64,000 bases of DNA from CAIKMD01 sp963729935 (GTDB lineage: Bacteria; Pseudomonadota; Alphaproteobacteria; ATCC43930; CGMCC-115725). The DNA lies in NCBI GenBank assembly GCA_963729935.1, contig CAVSPW010000005.1:806001-870000 (forward strand), given 5' to 3'. A program made the position numbers and the translations under genes. Each line of letters begins with the position of its first letter. The stretch's first letter is position 1. The notes beneath the pieces are model-generated. The model was not told where the DNA came from and made no database searches. It saw only the letters and a list, made by a program, of their open reading frames with translations. Positions 43,746 to 51,987 of this stretch are shown piece by piece.

Positions 43746-43832
43746 CCTCACATCAGGCGGGCGCGACGCCGGGCATCGCACCCTTTGCGGACGAGAAACG
43801 CCCTTCCGAGGGCGCGAATCAATTGTATAGAC

Positions 43833-43854
43833 GATATTTGCACATGCAACTATC
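43833..43854. promoter_or_regulatory. Probable MarR operator between regulator and monooxygenase
   Basis: A 22-base near-perfect palindrome: left half GATATTTGCA, centre CA, right half TGCAACTATC. The halves match at 9 of 10 positions. It lies in the divergent promoter region, 44 bases before the monooxygenase ATG and 88 bases from the MarR ATG. Length and symmetry suit a MarR dimer. Confidence 0.7.
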
Positions 43855-43897
43855 TTGGTCCCGGTCTATGCGACCGACACCGCGAGGGAGAACGCCC

Positions 43898-44947
43898 ATG
43901 GAATTCGGTTATTTCACGCTCAGCGACAATCACTACCTCGACAACAAGCGCGGCGCCAACCAGTTCATCGCCGACATTCTCGACGAAACGCTTCACGCGG
44001 ACGCGCTCGGCTATCATTCCGCCTGGATCGGCGAGCACCATTTCAGCTCGCTGGGCGTCCTCTCCTGCCCCGATCTCGTCCTCGCCTATGCCGCGGCGCG
44101 CACCAAGAAGATCAGGCTCGCGCCGGCCGTCACCGTGCTGCCGCTGCATCATCCGATCCGCGTCGCCGAGCAATGGGCGAGCCTCGATCTGCTCTCCGGC
44201 GGAAGGGTCGATTGGGCGGCCGGACGCGGCTACGACCGGCGCGAATATTTGCCGCTTGGCGCCTCCTTCGAGACCAACCAAGAGGTCTTCAACGAAGGCA
44301 TGGAGATCGTGCGTCGCCTTTGGTCGGCAGACGGACCGATCAGCCACAAGGGCAAATATTATTCCTTCGAGGATGTGCAGATCACGCCGCAGCCGGTGCA
44401 GCGCCCGATTCCCTCCTATGTCGCCTCGTTCTCGAAACCCTCGATCGAGCTCGCCGCGCGCTTGGGCTGCGGCCTCGTGGTCGCGCCCTTCGCCGCGGCG
44501 ATGAGCTATGGCGGCTTGAAGCAGGTCGCCGATCTCTACAAGGAAACCTGCGTCGCCGCGGGCAAGAAGCCGGGCCGGCTGATCTGCAGCTATTTCACGC
44601 ATTTCGCCGACGACAAGCAGCAGGAAATGGCGCAGCGCGCGCGCCAAATCCGCTACTACAAGGAATGCGTCATCCCGTCCTTCCCCGCCGACATCAAGAC
44701 CGCGCCGCCCTCCTATCGCTACATGGTCGAGATGACGGAGCGCCTGCACAAGGTCAAGCCGGAGGACCTGACCGAGAATTCCGTGCTCTTGGGCTCGACG
44801 CAGCAGATCACCGACACGCTGAAGAAAGCCGAGCAGGCCGGTTTCGACGAGGTCATCCTCTATTTCAATGTCGGCTTGAAGCCGCACAGCCAAGTGAAGG
44901 ACGAGATGTCGCGCTTCGTCGCGGAGGTGAAGCCGGCGTTCGGGTGA
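43898..44947 (+). CDS. LLM-class flavin-dependent oxidoreductase (luciferase-like monooxygenase)
   Basis: A 349-residue TIM-barrel flavoenzyme using reduced FMN (or F420 in some relatives) and O2. Typical features: MEFGYFTLSDNHY start, SAWIGEHHFSSLGVLSCPDL, RIRLAPAVTVLPLHHPIRVA-like segment (here KIRLAPAVTVLPLHHPIRVA), LDLLSGGRVDWAAGRGYDRR and a C-terminal GSTQQITDTLKKAEQAGFDE. The ATG at 43898 has GGGAG eight bases upstream; the open frame from 43823 is not used. It is convergent with leuB and divergent from marR. The substrate is unknown; alkanes, sulfonates and heterocycles are all possible for the family. Confidence 0.9.
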   Translation: MEFGYFTLSDNHYLDNKRGANQFIADILDETLHADALGYHSAWIGEHHFSSLGVLSCPDLVLAYAAARTKKIRLAPAVTVLPLHHPIRVAEQWASLDLLSGGRVDWAAGRGYDRREYLPLGASFETNQEVFNEGMEIVRRLWSADGPISHKGKYYSFEDVQITPQPVQRPIPSYVASFSKPSIELAARLGCGLVVAPFAAAMSYGGLKQVADLYKETCVAAGKKPGRLICSYFTHFADDKQQEMAQRARQIRYYKECVIPSFPADIKTAPPSYRYMVEMTERLHKVKPEDLTENSVLLGSTQQITDTLKKAEQAGFDEVILYFNVGLKPHSQVKDEMSRFVAEVKPAFG

Positions 44948-44948
44948 G

Positions 44949-46058
44949 CTAGACGAGCTTCGCGAGCTCGTCCAGCACCGCGTTGCCCATCTCGGTCGTG
45001 GAGACGCGCTTCATGCCGGGCTGCATGATGTCGCCGGTGCGGACGCCGTTGGCGAGCGCGCTCTTCACCGCCTTCTCGACCAGATCGGCCTCGTCCTTCA
45101 TGTCGAAGGAATAGCGCAGCATCATCGCGAAAGAGAGGATGCAGGCCAAGGGATTGGCCGCGTCCTTGCCGGCGATGTCGGGCGCCGAACCATGGACGGG
45201 TTCGTAAAGCGCCTTGCGCCTGCCGCTCGAATCGGCCGCGCCCAAGGAGGCCGAGGGCAGCATGCCGAGCGAGCCCGTCAGCATCGCCGCGCAATCCGAG
45301 AGGATGTCGCCGAAGAGATTGTCGGTGACGATGACGTCGAATTGCTTGGGGTTGCGCACCAGCTGCATCGCGCAATTGTCGGCGTACATGTGCGAGAGCT
45401 CGACGTCGCGGTATTCGGCGTCGTGGAGCTTCTGCACTTCCTCGCGCCAGAGCTGGCCCGATTCCATGACATTGGCCTTCTCGACCGAGCAGACGCGGTT
45501 CGAGCGCTTACGCGCCAGCTCGAAGGCGACGCGCGCGACGCGGATGATCTCGGGCGTGGTGTAGACCTGGGTGTTGATCCCGCGCCGCGTGCCGTCGGGC
45601 AAGGTGGTCACGCCGCGCGGCTCGCCGAAATAGACCCCGCCCGTAAGCTCGCGGATGATGAGCATGTCGAGGCCTTGGATCACCTCGGGCTTCAAGGTGG
45701 AGGCGCCAATCAGGGCATCGAATACCAATGCCGGCCTCAGATTGGCGAAGAGATCCATGTCTTTGCGCAGGCGCAGAAGGCCGCGCTCGGGCTTTTGCGC
45801 GAAGGGCAGGTTGTCCCATTTGGGCCCGCCGACCGCGCCGAAAAGGACGGCGTCGCTCTCGAGCGCCTTCTTCATCGTCTCTTCGGCCAAGGGCGTGCCG
45901 TATTTGTCGAAGGCCGCGCCGCCGACCAGGTCTTCGGTCACGTCGAAGCTCGCGATCCGGCGCTTGTCGAACCATTCGGCGACGCGCCCGACCTGGCGCA
46001 TCACCTCGGGCCCGATGCCGTCGCCCGGGAGAGAAAGAATTTTGCGGTTTGCCGCCAT
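44949..46058 (-). CDS. leuB: 3-Isopropylmalate dehydrogenase
   Basis: A 369-residue NAD-dependent beta-decarboxylating dehydrogenase in leucine synthesis. Landmarks: LSLPGDGIGPEVMRQ, the AVGGPKWDNLP segment, RKDMDLFANLRPA, IIRELTGGVYFGEPRG, CSVEKANVM, and the C-terminal NAD site EPVHGSAPDIAGKDAANP. The ATG at 46058 has GGGAAGGGAG upstream; the longer frame is an overlap with leuD in another frame. leuD lies 20 bases upstream on the same strand. Its stop nearly touches the convergent monooxygenase stop. Confidence 0.97.
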   Translation of the reverse strand: MAANRKILSLPGDGIGPEVMRQVGRVAEWFDKRRIASFDVTEDLVGGAAFDKYGTPLAEETMKKALESDAVLFGAVGGPKWDNLPFAQKPERGLLRLRKDMDLFANLRPALVFDALIGASTLKPEVIQGLDMLIIRELTGGVYFGEPRGVTTLPDGTRRGINTQVYTTPEIIRVARVAFELARKRSNRVCSVEKANVMESGQLWREEVQKLHDAEYRDVELSHMYADNCAMQLVRNPKQFDVIVTDNLFGDILSDCAAMLTGSLGMLPSASLGAADSSGRRKALYEPVHGSAPDIAGKDAANPLACILSFAMMLRYSFDMKDEADLVEKAVKSALANGVRTGDIMQPGMKRVSTTEMGNAVLDELAKLV

Positions 46059-46078
46059 CGACGCGCTCCCTTCCCGCC

Positions 46079-46684
46079 CTAAAGCCAGGGCTGGCTCAAC
46101 CGATGCTTCGATTCGAAGGACGCGATCTTCGCCTCCTTCTTCAAGGTCAGGCCGATATCGTCGAGCCCCTCCAAGAGGCAATGCTTCAAGTGGGGATCGA
46201 GCTCGAAATGAATCTTCTCGCCGTCGGGCCGCGTGATGGTCTGGCTGGCGAGATCGACGGTGAGGCGGGCATTGGCGCCCTTCTTGGCGTCTTCCATCAG
46301 CTCGTCGACGATCTGCGGCGGCAGCTTGATCAGGAGCATGCCGTTCTTGAAGCTGTTGTTGTAGAAGATGTCGGCGAAGGACGGCGCGATCACGCAGCGT
46401 ATGCCGAAATCCATCAAGGCCCAAGGCGCATGCTCGCGCGACGAGCCGCAGCCGAAATTCTCGCCGGCGACCAGGATCTTGGCCTGGCGATAGGCCGGCT
46501 GATTGAGGACGAAGTCGGGATTCTCGTTGCCATCGTCGCGATAGCGCAGCTCCTCGAACAGGGCCTTGCCGAGACCGGTGCGCTCGACCGTCTTCAGATG
46601 CTGCTTGGGAATGATCTTGTCGGTATCGACGTTGATCATCGGCAGCGGGGCGGCAATGCCGGTCAGCGTGGTGAACTTATCCAT
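46079..46684 (-). CDS. leuD: 3-Isopropylmalate dehydratase, small subunit
   Basis: A 201-residue swivel-domain subunit that works with LeuC to isomerise 2-isopropylmalate to 3-isopropylmalate. It starts MDKFTTLTGIAAPLPMINVD and has the TDKIIPKQHLKT loop, the ENFGCGSSREHAPWAL signature and VIAPSFADIFYNNSFKNG. It is followed by leuB after 20 bases. Unlike the usual contiguous leuCDB layout, leuC is 1.8 kb upstream, beyond pstS and a small opposite-strand gene. Confidence 0.97.
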   Translation of the reverse strand: MDKFTTLTGIAAPLPMINVDTDKIIPKQHLKTVERTGLGKALFEELRYRDDGNENPDFVLNQPAYRQAKILVAGENFGCGSSREHAPWALMDFGIRCVIAPSFADIFYNNSFKNGMLLIKLPPQIVDELMEDAKKGANARLTVDLASQTITRPDGEKIHFELDPHLKHCLLEGLDDIGLTLKKEAKIASFESKHRLSQPWL

Positions 46685-46848
46685 GGAAAAACCTCGCTCT
46701 CGAGAGCCTTCAAAGGGCGAAACAGGCGTTGCTTCGCCGGCAAAAGATTGCCGCCAAGTCGCTAGTTTGGCGCGGGATTGTTAAGGCACGGCAGGGCTTT
46801 ACGCAAGGGTGCCTTGCTTTGGGGCGGCCGCGGGCACACATAGACACG

Positions 46849-47169
46849 ATGAACGACGAAATCCGACGCCCCGAACCCGAAATCATCCCGCCCGAACGGC
46901 AGGATGGAAGCAGCCCCGATCCGCGCTGGTCGCGAAACCGCGCCCGCAAGGACGACATGCGGGTCTTCATGTGGTCGAGCGGCCCCGAGGGCGCGCGATT
47001 TCACTATGGGCGGCCCGGCCCGCTCGGCCTGTTCTTCGTCATCCTCGGCCTTGCCGCGCTCTCGGCGCTGGGGTTCTTGGTCTTTCTCGGTCTCGCGGCG
47101 ATCGCAATACCGCTCATCGGCGCGCTGATCTTCGGCGCCATCATCGCCGGCGTGATACGGCGACTCTAA
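46849..47169 (+). CDS. Small membrane protein of unknown function
   Basis: A 106-residue protein starting MNDEIRRPEPEIIPPERQDG. A charged, Pro-rich N-terminal ~35 residues precedes VFMWSSGPEGARFHYGRPGP, then two closely spaced hydrophobic helices (LGLFFVILGLAALSALGFLV and FLGLAAIAIPLIGALIFGAI) ending in VIRRL. The topology suggests a membrane hairpin with cytoplasmic ends. The ATG at 46849 is chosen because upstream frame sequence is Arg-rich and non-membrane. It is divergent from leuD. No family was recognised. Confidence 0.65.
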   Translation: MNDEIRRPEPEIIPPERQDGSSPDPRWSRNRARKDDMRVFMWSSGPEGARFHYGRPGPLGLFFVILGLAALSALGFLVFLGLAAIAIPLIGALIFGAIIAGVIRRL

Positions 47170-47189
47170 GGCCCGAAAAGCGCGGCCGC

Positions 47190-47225
47190 GCCAAAAGAAA
47201 AGGGCCGGGTTTTTCGACCCGGCCC
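47190..47225 (-). terminator. Rho-independent terminator of pstS
   Basis: Read on the minus strand: GGGCCGGGT, loop CGAAAA, ACCCGGCCC (9-bp perfect stem, 47202-47225), followed by TTTTCTTTTGG. It lies about 46 bases after the pstS stop and could also receive the convergent small membrane protein gene. Confidence 0.9.
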
Positions 47226-47271
47226 ATGCTTTGGAAATAGAAATTCGCGCCTGGTTTGGACGCAGCCCGAG

Positions 47272-48327
47272 CTAGCGTTGCGCCGAGGCCGTCCAGATCG
47301 TGTTGCCGCCGACGCCTTTGATGTTTTGCTTCCAGCTGTCTTCGATCGTATGGACGACTTTTGCCGGCATCGGCACGTAGTCGAGCGATTCCGCCATCTG
47401 CTGGCCGTTCCCATACGACCAGGCGAAGAAGTCGAGCACCTTCTTGGCGGCGTCAGGATTGTCCTGTTGCTTGTGCATCAGAATGAAGGACGCGCCGGTG
47501 ATCGGCCAGCTTTGCTTGCCCGGCTGATCGGTGAGGATCAAATAGAAGCCCGGCGCCTTCCCCCAATCGGCGTTCGCTGCCGCGGCTTGGAAGGTCTCGC
47601 TGCTGGGCGACAAGACGGCGCCGTCGCTGTTCATGAGCTTGGCGTAAGTGAGCTTGTTTTGCAGCGCATAGGCATATTCGACATAGCCGATCGAACCCTG
47701 CGTCTGCTGCACAAGGGCCGCGACGCCTTCGTTGCCTTTACCGCCAAAGCCGGTGGGCCAATCGACCGCCGTGCCCTCGCCAACCTTGTCCTTCCACTCG
47801 GCACTCATCTTCGACAGATAGTTGGAGAAGATGAAGGTCGTGCCCGATCCATCGGAGCGGTGCACGACGGCGATGGGCTGGTCAGGCAGCTTGACGCCGG
47901 GATTCATTTTTGCCAGCGCCGGATCGTCCCACTTCGTGATCTTTTTCAGAAAGATATCGGCGATGAGCTGTCCGTTGAGCGTCATCTCGCCGGCCTTGAT
48001 GCCGGGGAGATTTACCACGAGAACCTCGCCACCCATGATCGCGGGGAATTGCGTCAAGCCGTTCTTTTCGAGATCGTCGGGCTTGAGTGGCATGTCAGAC
48101 GCACCAAAGTCGACCGTCTTCATCTCGATCTGCTTGATCCCGCCGCCCGAGCCAATCGACTGATAGTTCAAGCCAATGCCCGTGGCCTTCTTATAGGCCT
48201 CAGCCCATTTGGCATAGATCGGATATGGGAAGGTCGCGCCCGCTCCGGTTATGTCTGCAGCCTGTGCCGAAGCGACAGCAAGCATCGCCGCCGCGCCTGT
48301 GAGGCCCCATAGGATAGTTTTGTTCAT
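47272..48327 (-). CDS. pstS: Phosphate ABC transporter periplasmic binding protein PstS
   Basis: A 351-residue high-affinity phosphate-binding protein. Signal peptide MNKTILWGLTGAAAMLAVAS ending AQA|AD. Phosphate-site motifs are GAGATFPYPIYAKWAEAY (Thr/Phe contact), YQSIGSGGGIKQIE, VDFGASDMPL and VVHRSDGSGTTFIFSNYL. Other features are TGFGGKGNEGVAALV and QTQGSIGYVEYAYA. The ATG at 48327 is clear. It stands alone: no pstC, pstA, pstB or phoU is adjacent. A three-repeat Pho box lies ~95 bases upstream, so it is probably induced by PhoB under phosphate limitation. Confidence 0.95.
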   Translation of the reverse strand: MNKTILWGLTGAAAMLAVASAQAADITGAGATFPYPIYAKWAEAYKKATGIGLNYQSIGSGGGIKQIEMKTVDFGASDMPLKPDDLEKNGLTQFPAIMGGEVLVVNLPGIKAGEMTLNGQLIADIFLKKITKWDDPALAKMNPGVKLPDQPIAVVHRSDGSGTTFIFSNYLSKMSAEWKDKVGEGTAVDWPTGFGGKGNEGVAALVQQTQGSIGYVEYAYALQNKLTYAKLMNSDGAVLSPSSETFQAAAANADWGKAPGFYLILTDQPGKQSWPITGASFILMHKQQDNPDAAKKVLDFFAWSYGNGQQMAESLDYVPMPAKVVHTIEDSWKQNIKGVGGNTIWTASAQR

Positions 48328-48420
48328 ATCGCCGTCCTTTCGTCCGTGATCGTGATTGCGCGCCCACGCCTGACACGTGCGGCGGACGGGGCAACCATAG
48401 GCAGGGCCGGGGTCTCTTTA

Positions 48421-48449
48421 TTTACATTTTAGTTACAGTTTTTTGACAA
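48421..48449 (-). promoter_or_regulatory. Pho box upstream of pstS
   Basis: Read on the minus strand, three 7-base direct repeats with exact 11-base periodicity: TTGTCAA, spacer AAAA, CTGTAAC, spacer TAAA, ATGTAAA. This matches the PhoB-site pattern (CTGTCAT, 4-base AT spacer, repeat). A possible -10 element TATGGT lies at 48394-48399 on the minus strand. It lies in the 138-base gap between leuC and pstS. Confidence 0.8.
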
Positions 48450-48465
48450 TCCCGACTGCTGCTAA

Positions 48466-49872
48466 CTATTTCAGGTCGCGAATATCGGTGAGCTTGCCGG
48501 TGATCGCGGCCGCGGCCGCCATGGCCGGGCTCATCAGATGCGTGCGCCCGCCGCGGCCCTGCCGGCCCTCGAAATTGCGGTTCGAGGTCGAGGCGCAGCG
48601 CTGACCCGGCTCAAGCTTGTCCGCATTCATGGCCAAGCACATCGAGCAACCCGGCTCGCGCCATTCGAACCCGGCCTCGCTGAAGATCTTGTCGAGACCT
48701 TCCTCTTCGGCCTGATGCTTCACCAGACCCGATCCAGGCACGACCAGCGCGTTGACGCCCGGCGCGACTTTGCGCCCCTTGGCCACCGCCGCGGCGGCGC
48801 GCATGTCCTCGATCCGGCCATTGGTGCAGGAGCCGATGAAGGCACGCTCGATCGTCACCTCTTTCAAGGGCGTGCCGGGCTTCAGCCCCATATAGACGAG
48901 CGAGCGCTCGATCGCCGCGCGCTTTTGCGCGTCGGGCTCGTCCTCCGGGTTGGGCACGATTCCGGTCACCGGAAGCACGTCTTGCGGGCTCGTGCCCCAG
49001 GTCACTTGTGGCGCGATCTTCGCGGCGTCGAGCTTGGCCTCGGTGTCGTAATGCGCGCCCTTATCGGAAGGCAGGGTCTTCCAGAAGGCGAGTGCCTGCT
49101 CCCAAGCCGCGCCCTTCGGCGCCATCGGCCGGCCCTTCACATACTCGAAGGTGGTCTCGTCGGGCGCGACGAGACCGGCGCGCGCGCCGGCCTCGATCGA
49201 CATGTTACAGACGGTCATGCGGCCTTCCATCGACAATTTGCGGATGGCCGAGCCGGCATATTCGATGACGTGGCCGGTACCGCCGGCGGTGCCGATATGC
49301 CCGATGATGGCGAGAATGAGATCCTTCGCCGTGATGCCGAAAGGCAGGTCGCCATCGACCGAGACCAGCATGTTCTTGGCGCGGCGCTGAATGAGCGTCT
49401 GCGTCGCCAGCACGTGCTCGACCTCGGAAGTGCCGATGCCGAAAGCGAGCGCGCCGAAAGCGCCGTGGGTCGCCGTATGGCTGTCGCCGCAGACGATGGT
49501 CATGCCGGGCTGGGTCATGCCCTGCTCGGGCCCGATGATATGGACAATGCCCTGGCGGATATCGTTCATCCCGAAATAGGGGATGCCGAATTCCGCGACG
49601 TTGCGTTCCAGGGTTTCGACCTGAAAGCGCGATTCCGGTTCTTCGATGCCGTGCGAGCGATCGGTCGTCGGCACGTTGTGATCGGCGGTCGCCAGGGTCG
49701 CTCGGGGCTGGCGCACCGTGCGGCCGGAGGCCCGCAAGCCGGAGAAGGCCTGCGGGCTCGTCACCTCATGGACGAGATGCCGATCGATATAGAGGAGGCA
49801 GGTGCCGTCCGGCTGCTGCTCGACCAGATGGCTATCCCAGATCTTGTCGAAAAGCGTACGGGGATTCGCCAT
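48466..49872 (-). CDS. leuC: 3-Isopropylmalate dehydratase, large subunit
   Basis: A 468-residue aconitase-family subunit with a [4Fe-4S] cluster held by Cys349 (GSCTNG), Cys409 and Cys412 (PGCSMCLAMN). Other signatures: LYIDRHLVHEVTSPQAF, VCGDSHTATHGAFGALAFGI and ASTSNRNFEGRQGRGGRTHL. The ATG at 49872 lies only four bases after the rplS stop, so leuC is transcribed with the ribosomal run. Its partner leuD lies further downstream on the same strand beyond pstS. Confidence 0.97.
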   Translation of the reverse strand: MANPRTLFDKIWDSHLVEQQPDGTCLLYIDRHLVHEVTSPQAFSGLRASGRTVRQPRATLATADHNVPTTDRSHGIEEPESRFQVETLERNVAEFGIPYFGMNDIRQGIVHIIGPEQGMTQPGMTIVCGDSHTATHGAFGALAFGIGTSEVEHVLATQTLIQRRAKNMLVSVDGDLPFGITAKDLILAIIGHIGTAGGTGHVIEYAGSAIRKLSMEGRMTVCNMSIEAGARAGLVAPDETTFEYVKGRPMAPKGAAWEQALAFWKTLPSDKGAHYDTEAKLDAAKIAPQVTWGTSPQDVLPVTGIVPNPEDEPDAQKRAAIERSLVYMGLKPGTPLKEVTIERAFIGSCTNGRIEDMRAAAAVAKGRKVAPGVNALVVPGSGLVKHQAEEEGLDKIFSEAGFEWREPGCSMCLAMNADKLEPGQRCASTSNRNFEGRQGRGGRTHLMSPAMAAAAAITGKLTDIRDLK

Positions 49873-49876
49873 CGGA

Positions 49877-50293
49877 TCACGACGCCTTATCTTGGGCGCC
49901 AGCCTCCGGCGCGGAGGCCCCGGTCTCCGAGGTCTCGCGGCTGCGCTCGGCGATGCGCGCGGCCTTGCCGCGCAGCTCGCGAAGGTAATAGAGCTTGGCG
50001 CGCCGGACGGCGCCTTGCCGCACCACTTCGATCGCCGTGATGCGCGGCGAGTAGAGCGGGAAGATGCGCTCGACGCCCTCGCCGTAGGAAATCTTCCGCA
50101 AGGTGAAGTTGGAATTGACGCCGGCGTTCTTGCGCGCGATGCAGACGCCTTCGAAGGCCTGGACGCGCTCGCGCTCGCCCTCGACCACCTTCACGCTGAC
50201 CCGAAGCGTGTCGCCCGGCCGGAATTCCGGCGTCGCGCGCGCGGCCGCGAGTTTCTTGAGCTCTTCCTGCTCGAGGGATTGCAGCAAATTCAT
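49877..50293 (-). CDS. rplS: 50S ribosomal protein L19
   Basis: A 138-residue ribosomal protein at the 30S-50S interface. It starts MNLLQSLEQEELKKLAAARA and has FRPGDTLRVSVKVVEGERER, the VQAFEGVCIARKNAGVNSNF core and ERIFPLYSPRITAIEVVRQG. It ends LYYLRELRGKAARIAE plus a low-complexity Ala/Glu tail of ~25 residues. It is 27 bases downstream of trmD and immediately precedes leuC. Confidence 0.97.
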   Translation of the reverse strand: MNLLQSLEQEELKKLAAARATPEFRPGDTLRVSVKVVEGERERVQAFEGVCIARKNAGVNSNFTLRKISYGEGVERIFPLYSPRITAIEVVRQGAVRRAKLYYLRELRGKAARIAERSRETSETGASAPEAGAQDKAS

Positions 50294-50320
50294 GTTCAGC
50301 CTCCAACCTATCGCTTGAAA

Positions 50321-51034
50321 CTAGACCTTTTTCGCCTCGCCCGCCTGGGCGCGGTAACGTTGCCATAAATCCGGGCGGCGCTCCCGGGTCGCCTGCTCGG
50401 CCTGCGCCATCCGCCAGCGCCGGATCTGTTCGTGATGCCCCGAGAGCAGGATTTCGGGCACCGTGCGGCCCTGCCATTCCTGGGGCCTCGTGTAATGGGG
50501 ATATTCGAGCAACCCCCGCTGAAAACTTTCCTCCTCGAGCGCCGCCGTATCGCCGAGGACGCCGGGCAGCAGCCGGACGCAGGCATCGATCAAAGCGATC
50601 GCCGCGGGCTCGCCCCCGGAGAGCACGAAATCGCCGAGGCTGACCTCTTCGATCCCGTCGGCCTCGATCACCCTTTGATCGATGCCTTCAAACCGCCCGC
50701 AAATCACCCTGACGCCCGGCCCCGCGGCCAATTCCGCGACCCGTGCCTGGTCGAGCCGGCGCCCCCGCGGCGTCAGGCACAGGAGCGGCCCGGGTCCCGA
50801 CGCGGCGGTGATCGCCGCATCGACGACATCGGGCCGCATCACCATGCCGGGTCCACCGCCAAAGGGCGCGTCGTCGACGGAGCGGTGTTTATCGCGCGCG
50901 AAATCCCTGATGTCCACCGCCGCGAGCCGCCAGACCCCCTGCGCCAAGGCCTTGCCGGCGAGCGAATGGCCGAGCGGCCCGGGGAACATCTCGGGGAAGA
51001 TCGTCAGCACCGTCGCGGTCCAGGGCGTCGCCAT
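50321..51034 (-). CDS. trmD: tRNA (guanine37-N1)-methyltransferase
   Basis: A 237-residue SPOUT methyltransferase making m1G37, which prevents frameshifting. It starts ATPWTATVLTIFPEMFPGPL, and has DDAPFGGGPGMVMRPDVVD, the trefoil-knot SAM site ICGRFEGIDQRVIE and SLGDFVLSGGEPAAIALIDA, and HYTRPQEWQGRTVPEILLSG. The ATG is at 51034, three bases after the rimM stop. It is part of the ffh-rpsP-rimM-trmD-rplS run. Confidence 0.97.
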   Translation of the reverse strand: MATPWTATVLTIFPEMFPGPLGHSLAGKALAQGVWRLAAVDIRDFARDKHRSVDDAPFGGGPGMVMRPDVVDAAITAASGPGPLLCLTPRGRRLDQARVAELAAGPGVRVICGRFEGIDQRVIEADGIEEVSLGDFVLSGGEPAAIALIDACVRLLPGVLGDTAALEEESFQRGLLEYPHYTRPQEWQGRTVPEILLSGHHEQIRRWRMAQAEQATRERRPDLWQRYRAQAGEAKKV

Positions 51035-51037
51035 GGG

Positions 51038-51583
51038 TCAGGCTTTCTCTGTCCGCTTGGGCGCGTCGAAAAGACCCTCGGGCGGCGCGATGACGAGCCG
51101 GCCGCCCTCGATATCGACTTGGGGCACGGTCGAGGCGGTGAAGGGCACGATCACCGATTTCCCCGCCGCATCCTCGATCTCGACGCTGGCGCCGGCGCCG
51201 AAATCGAGCACGGCCCTGACCGTGCCGAGCCTCGTACCATCGGCAAGCAGCGCCTCGAGACCGATGAGATCCGCCTGGTAGAATTCATCCGCGCCCGGCT
51301 CGGGCAGATCGCCTCGACGCACGTAAAGCCGCGTGCCCTTGAGACGCTCGGCGGCGTTGCGGTCGGTGACGCCCTTGATCCGCGCGATCAGCACGCCCTT
51401 GCCCTCGCCCACGAGTTCGAGATCGAAGCGCTGACCGCCCGCTTCGTCCTGCAGCGTGCCGTAATCCGCGATCGCCCGCGGCGCGGCGGTGAAGCTTTTG
51501 ACGCGCACCAGGCCCGCAACACCATGTGCCCCGGCAATGACGCCGAGGCAGAGTCGCGTTTCCTGGGGCACGGCCAAGTTCAC
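51038..51583 (-). CDS. rimM: Ribosome maturation factor RimM
   Basis: A 181-residue 16S rRNA-processing factor that binds S19 during 30S assembly. The N-terminal barrel has CLGVIAGAHGVAGLVRVKSF and RIKGVTDRNAAERLKGTRLY; the C-terminal PRC barrel has DEFYQADLIGLEALLADGTR, LDFGAGASVEIED and VPFTASTVPQVDIEGGRLVI. The start is GTG at 51583, overlapping the rpsP stop (GTGA); the long upstream frame overlaps rpsP in another phase and is rejected. Confidence 0.95.
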   Translation of the reverse strand: MNLAVPQETRLCLGVIAGAHGVAGLVRVKSFTAAPRAIADYGTLQDEAGGQRFDLELVGEGKGVLIARIKGVTDRNAAERLKGTRLYVRRGDLPEPGADEFYQADLIGLEALLADGTRLGTVRAVLDFGAGASVEIEDAAGKSVIVPFTASTVPQVDIEGGRLVIAPPEGLFDAPKRTEKA

Positions 51584-51960
51584 GCGCCGGATGCCGCCGC
51601 GGCTTCGGCCGGGGCCGCCGCGCCCGCCGCCTCGCCGGCGGCCTTGGCGCGCTCTTGCGCCTTGGCGCGCGGCGCCGATTTCTTCGGCCGCTCGCGGATC
51701 TCGGGTTTGGGCGCAAGACCGGCATCGCCCAAGAAGCGCTGCACGCGTTCGCTCGGCAGAGCGCCGACCTTCAGCCAATGCTGGATGCGCTCGGTTTTCA
51801 TCTTCAGCCTTTCGGGATGACCCCGATCGAGCATCGGATTGTAGGTGCCGAGCTTTTCGATGAAGCGGCCGTCGCGCGGGCTGCGTGAATCCGCCACCAC
51901 GATGCTGTAGAAGGGGCGTTTTTTTGCACCGCCCCGCGACATGCGAATCTTGAGACCCAT
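51580..51960 (-). CDS. rpsP: 30S ribosomal protein S16
   Basis: A 126-residue ribosomal protein. The S16 core (MGLKIRMSRGGAKKRPFYSI, VVADSRSPRDGRFIEKLGTY, RIQHWLKVGALPSERVQRFL) is followed by an Ala/Pro/Lys-rich extension of ~45 residues, common in alphaproteobacterial S16. The ATG at 51960 is 27 bases downstream of ffh. It is coupled to rimM by a GTGA overlap. Confidence 0.97.
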   Translation of the reverse strand: MGLKIRMSRGGAKKRPFYSIVVADSRSPRDGRFIEKLGTYNPMLDRGHPERLKMKTERIQHWLKVGALPSERVQRFLGDAGLAPKPEIRERPKKSAPRAKAQERAKAAGEAAGAAAPAEAAAASGA

Positions 51961-51987
51961 GAATTCTCCTTGCTGTGCTTGTTCTGA

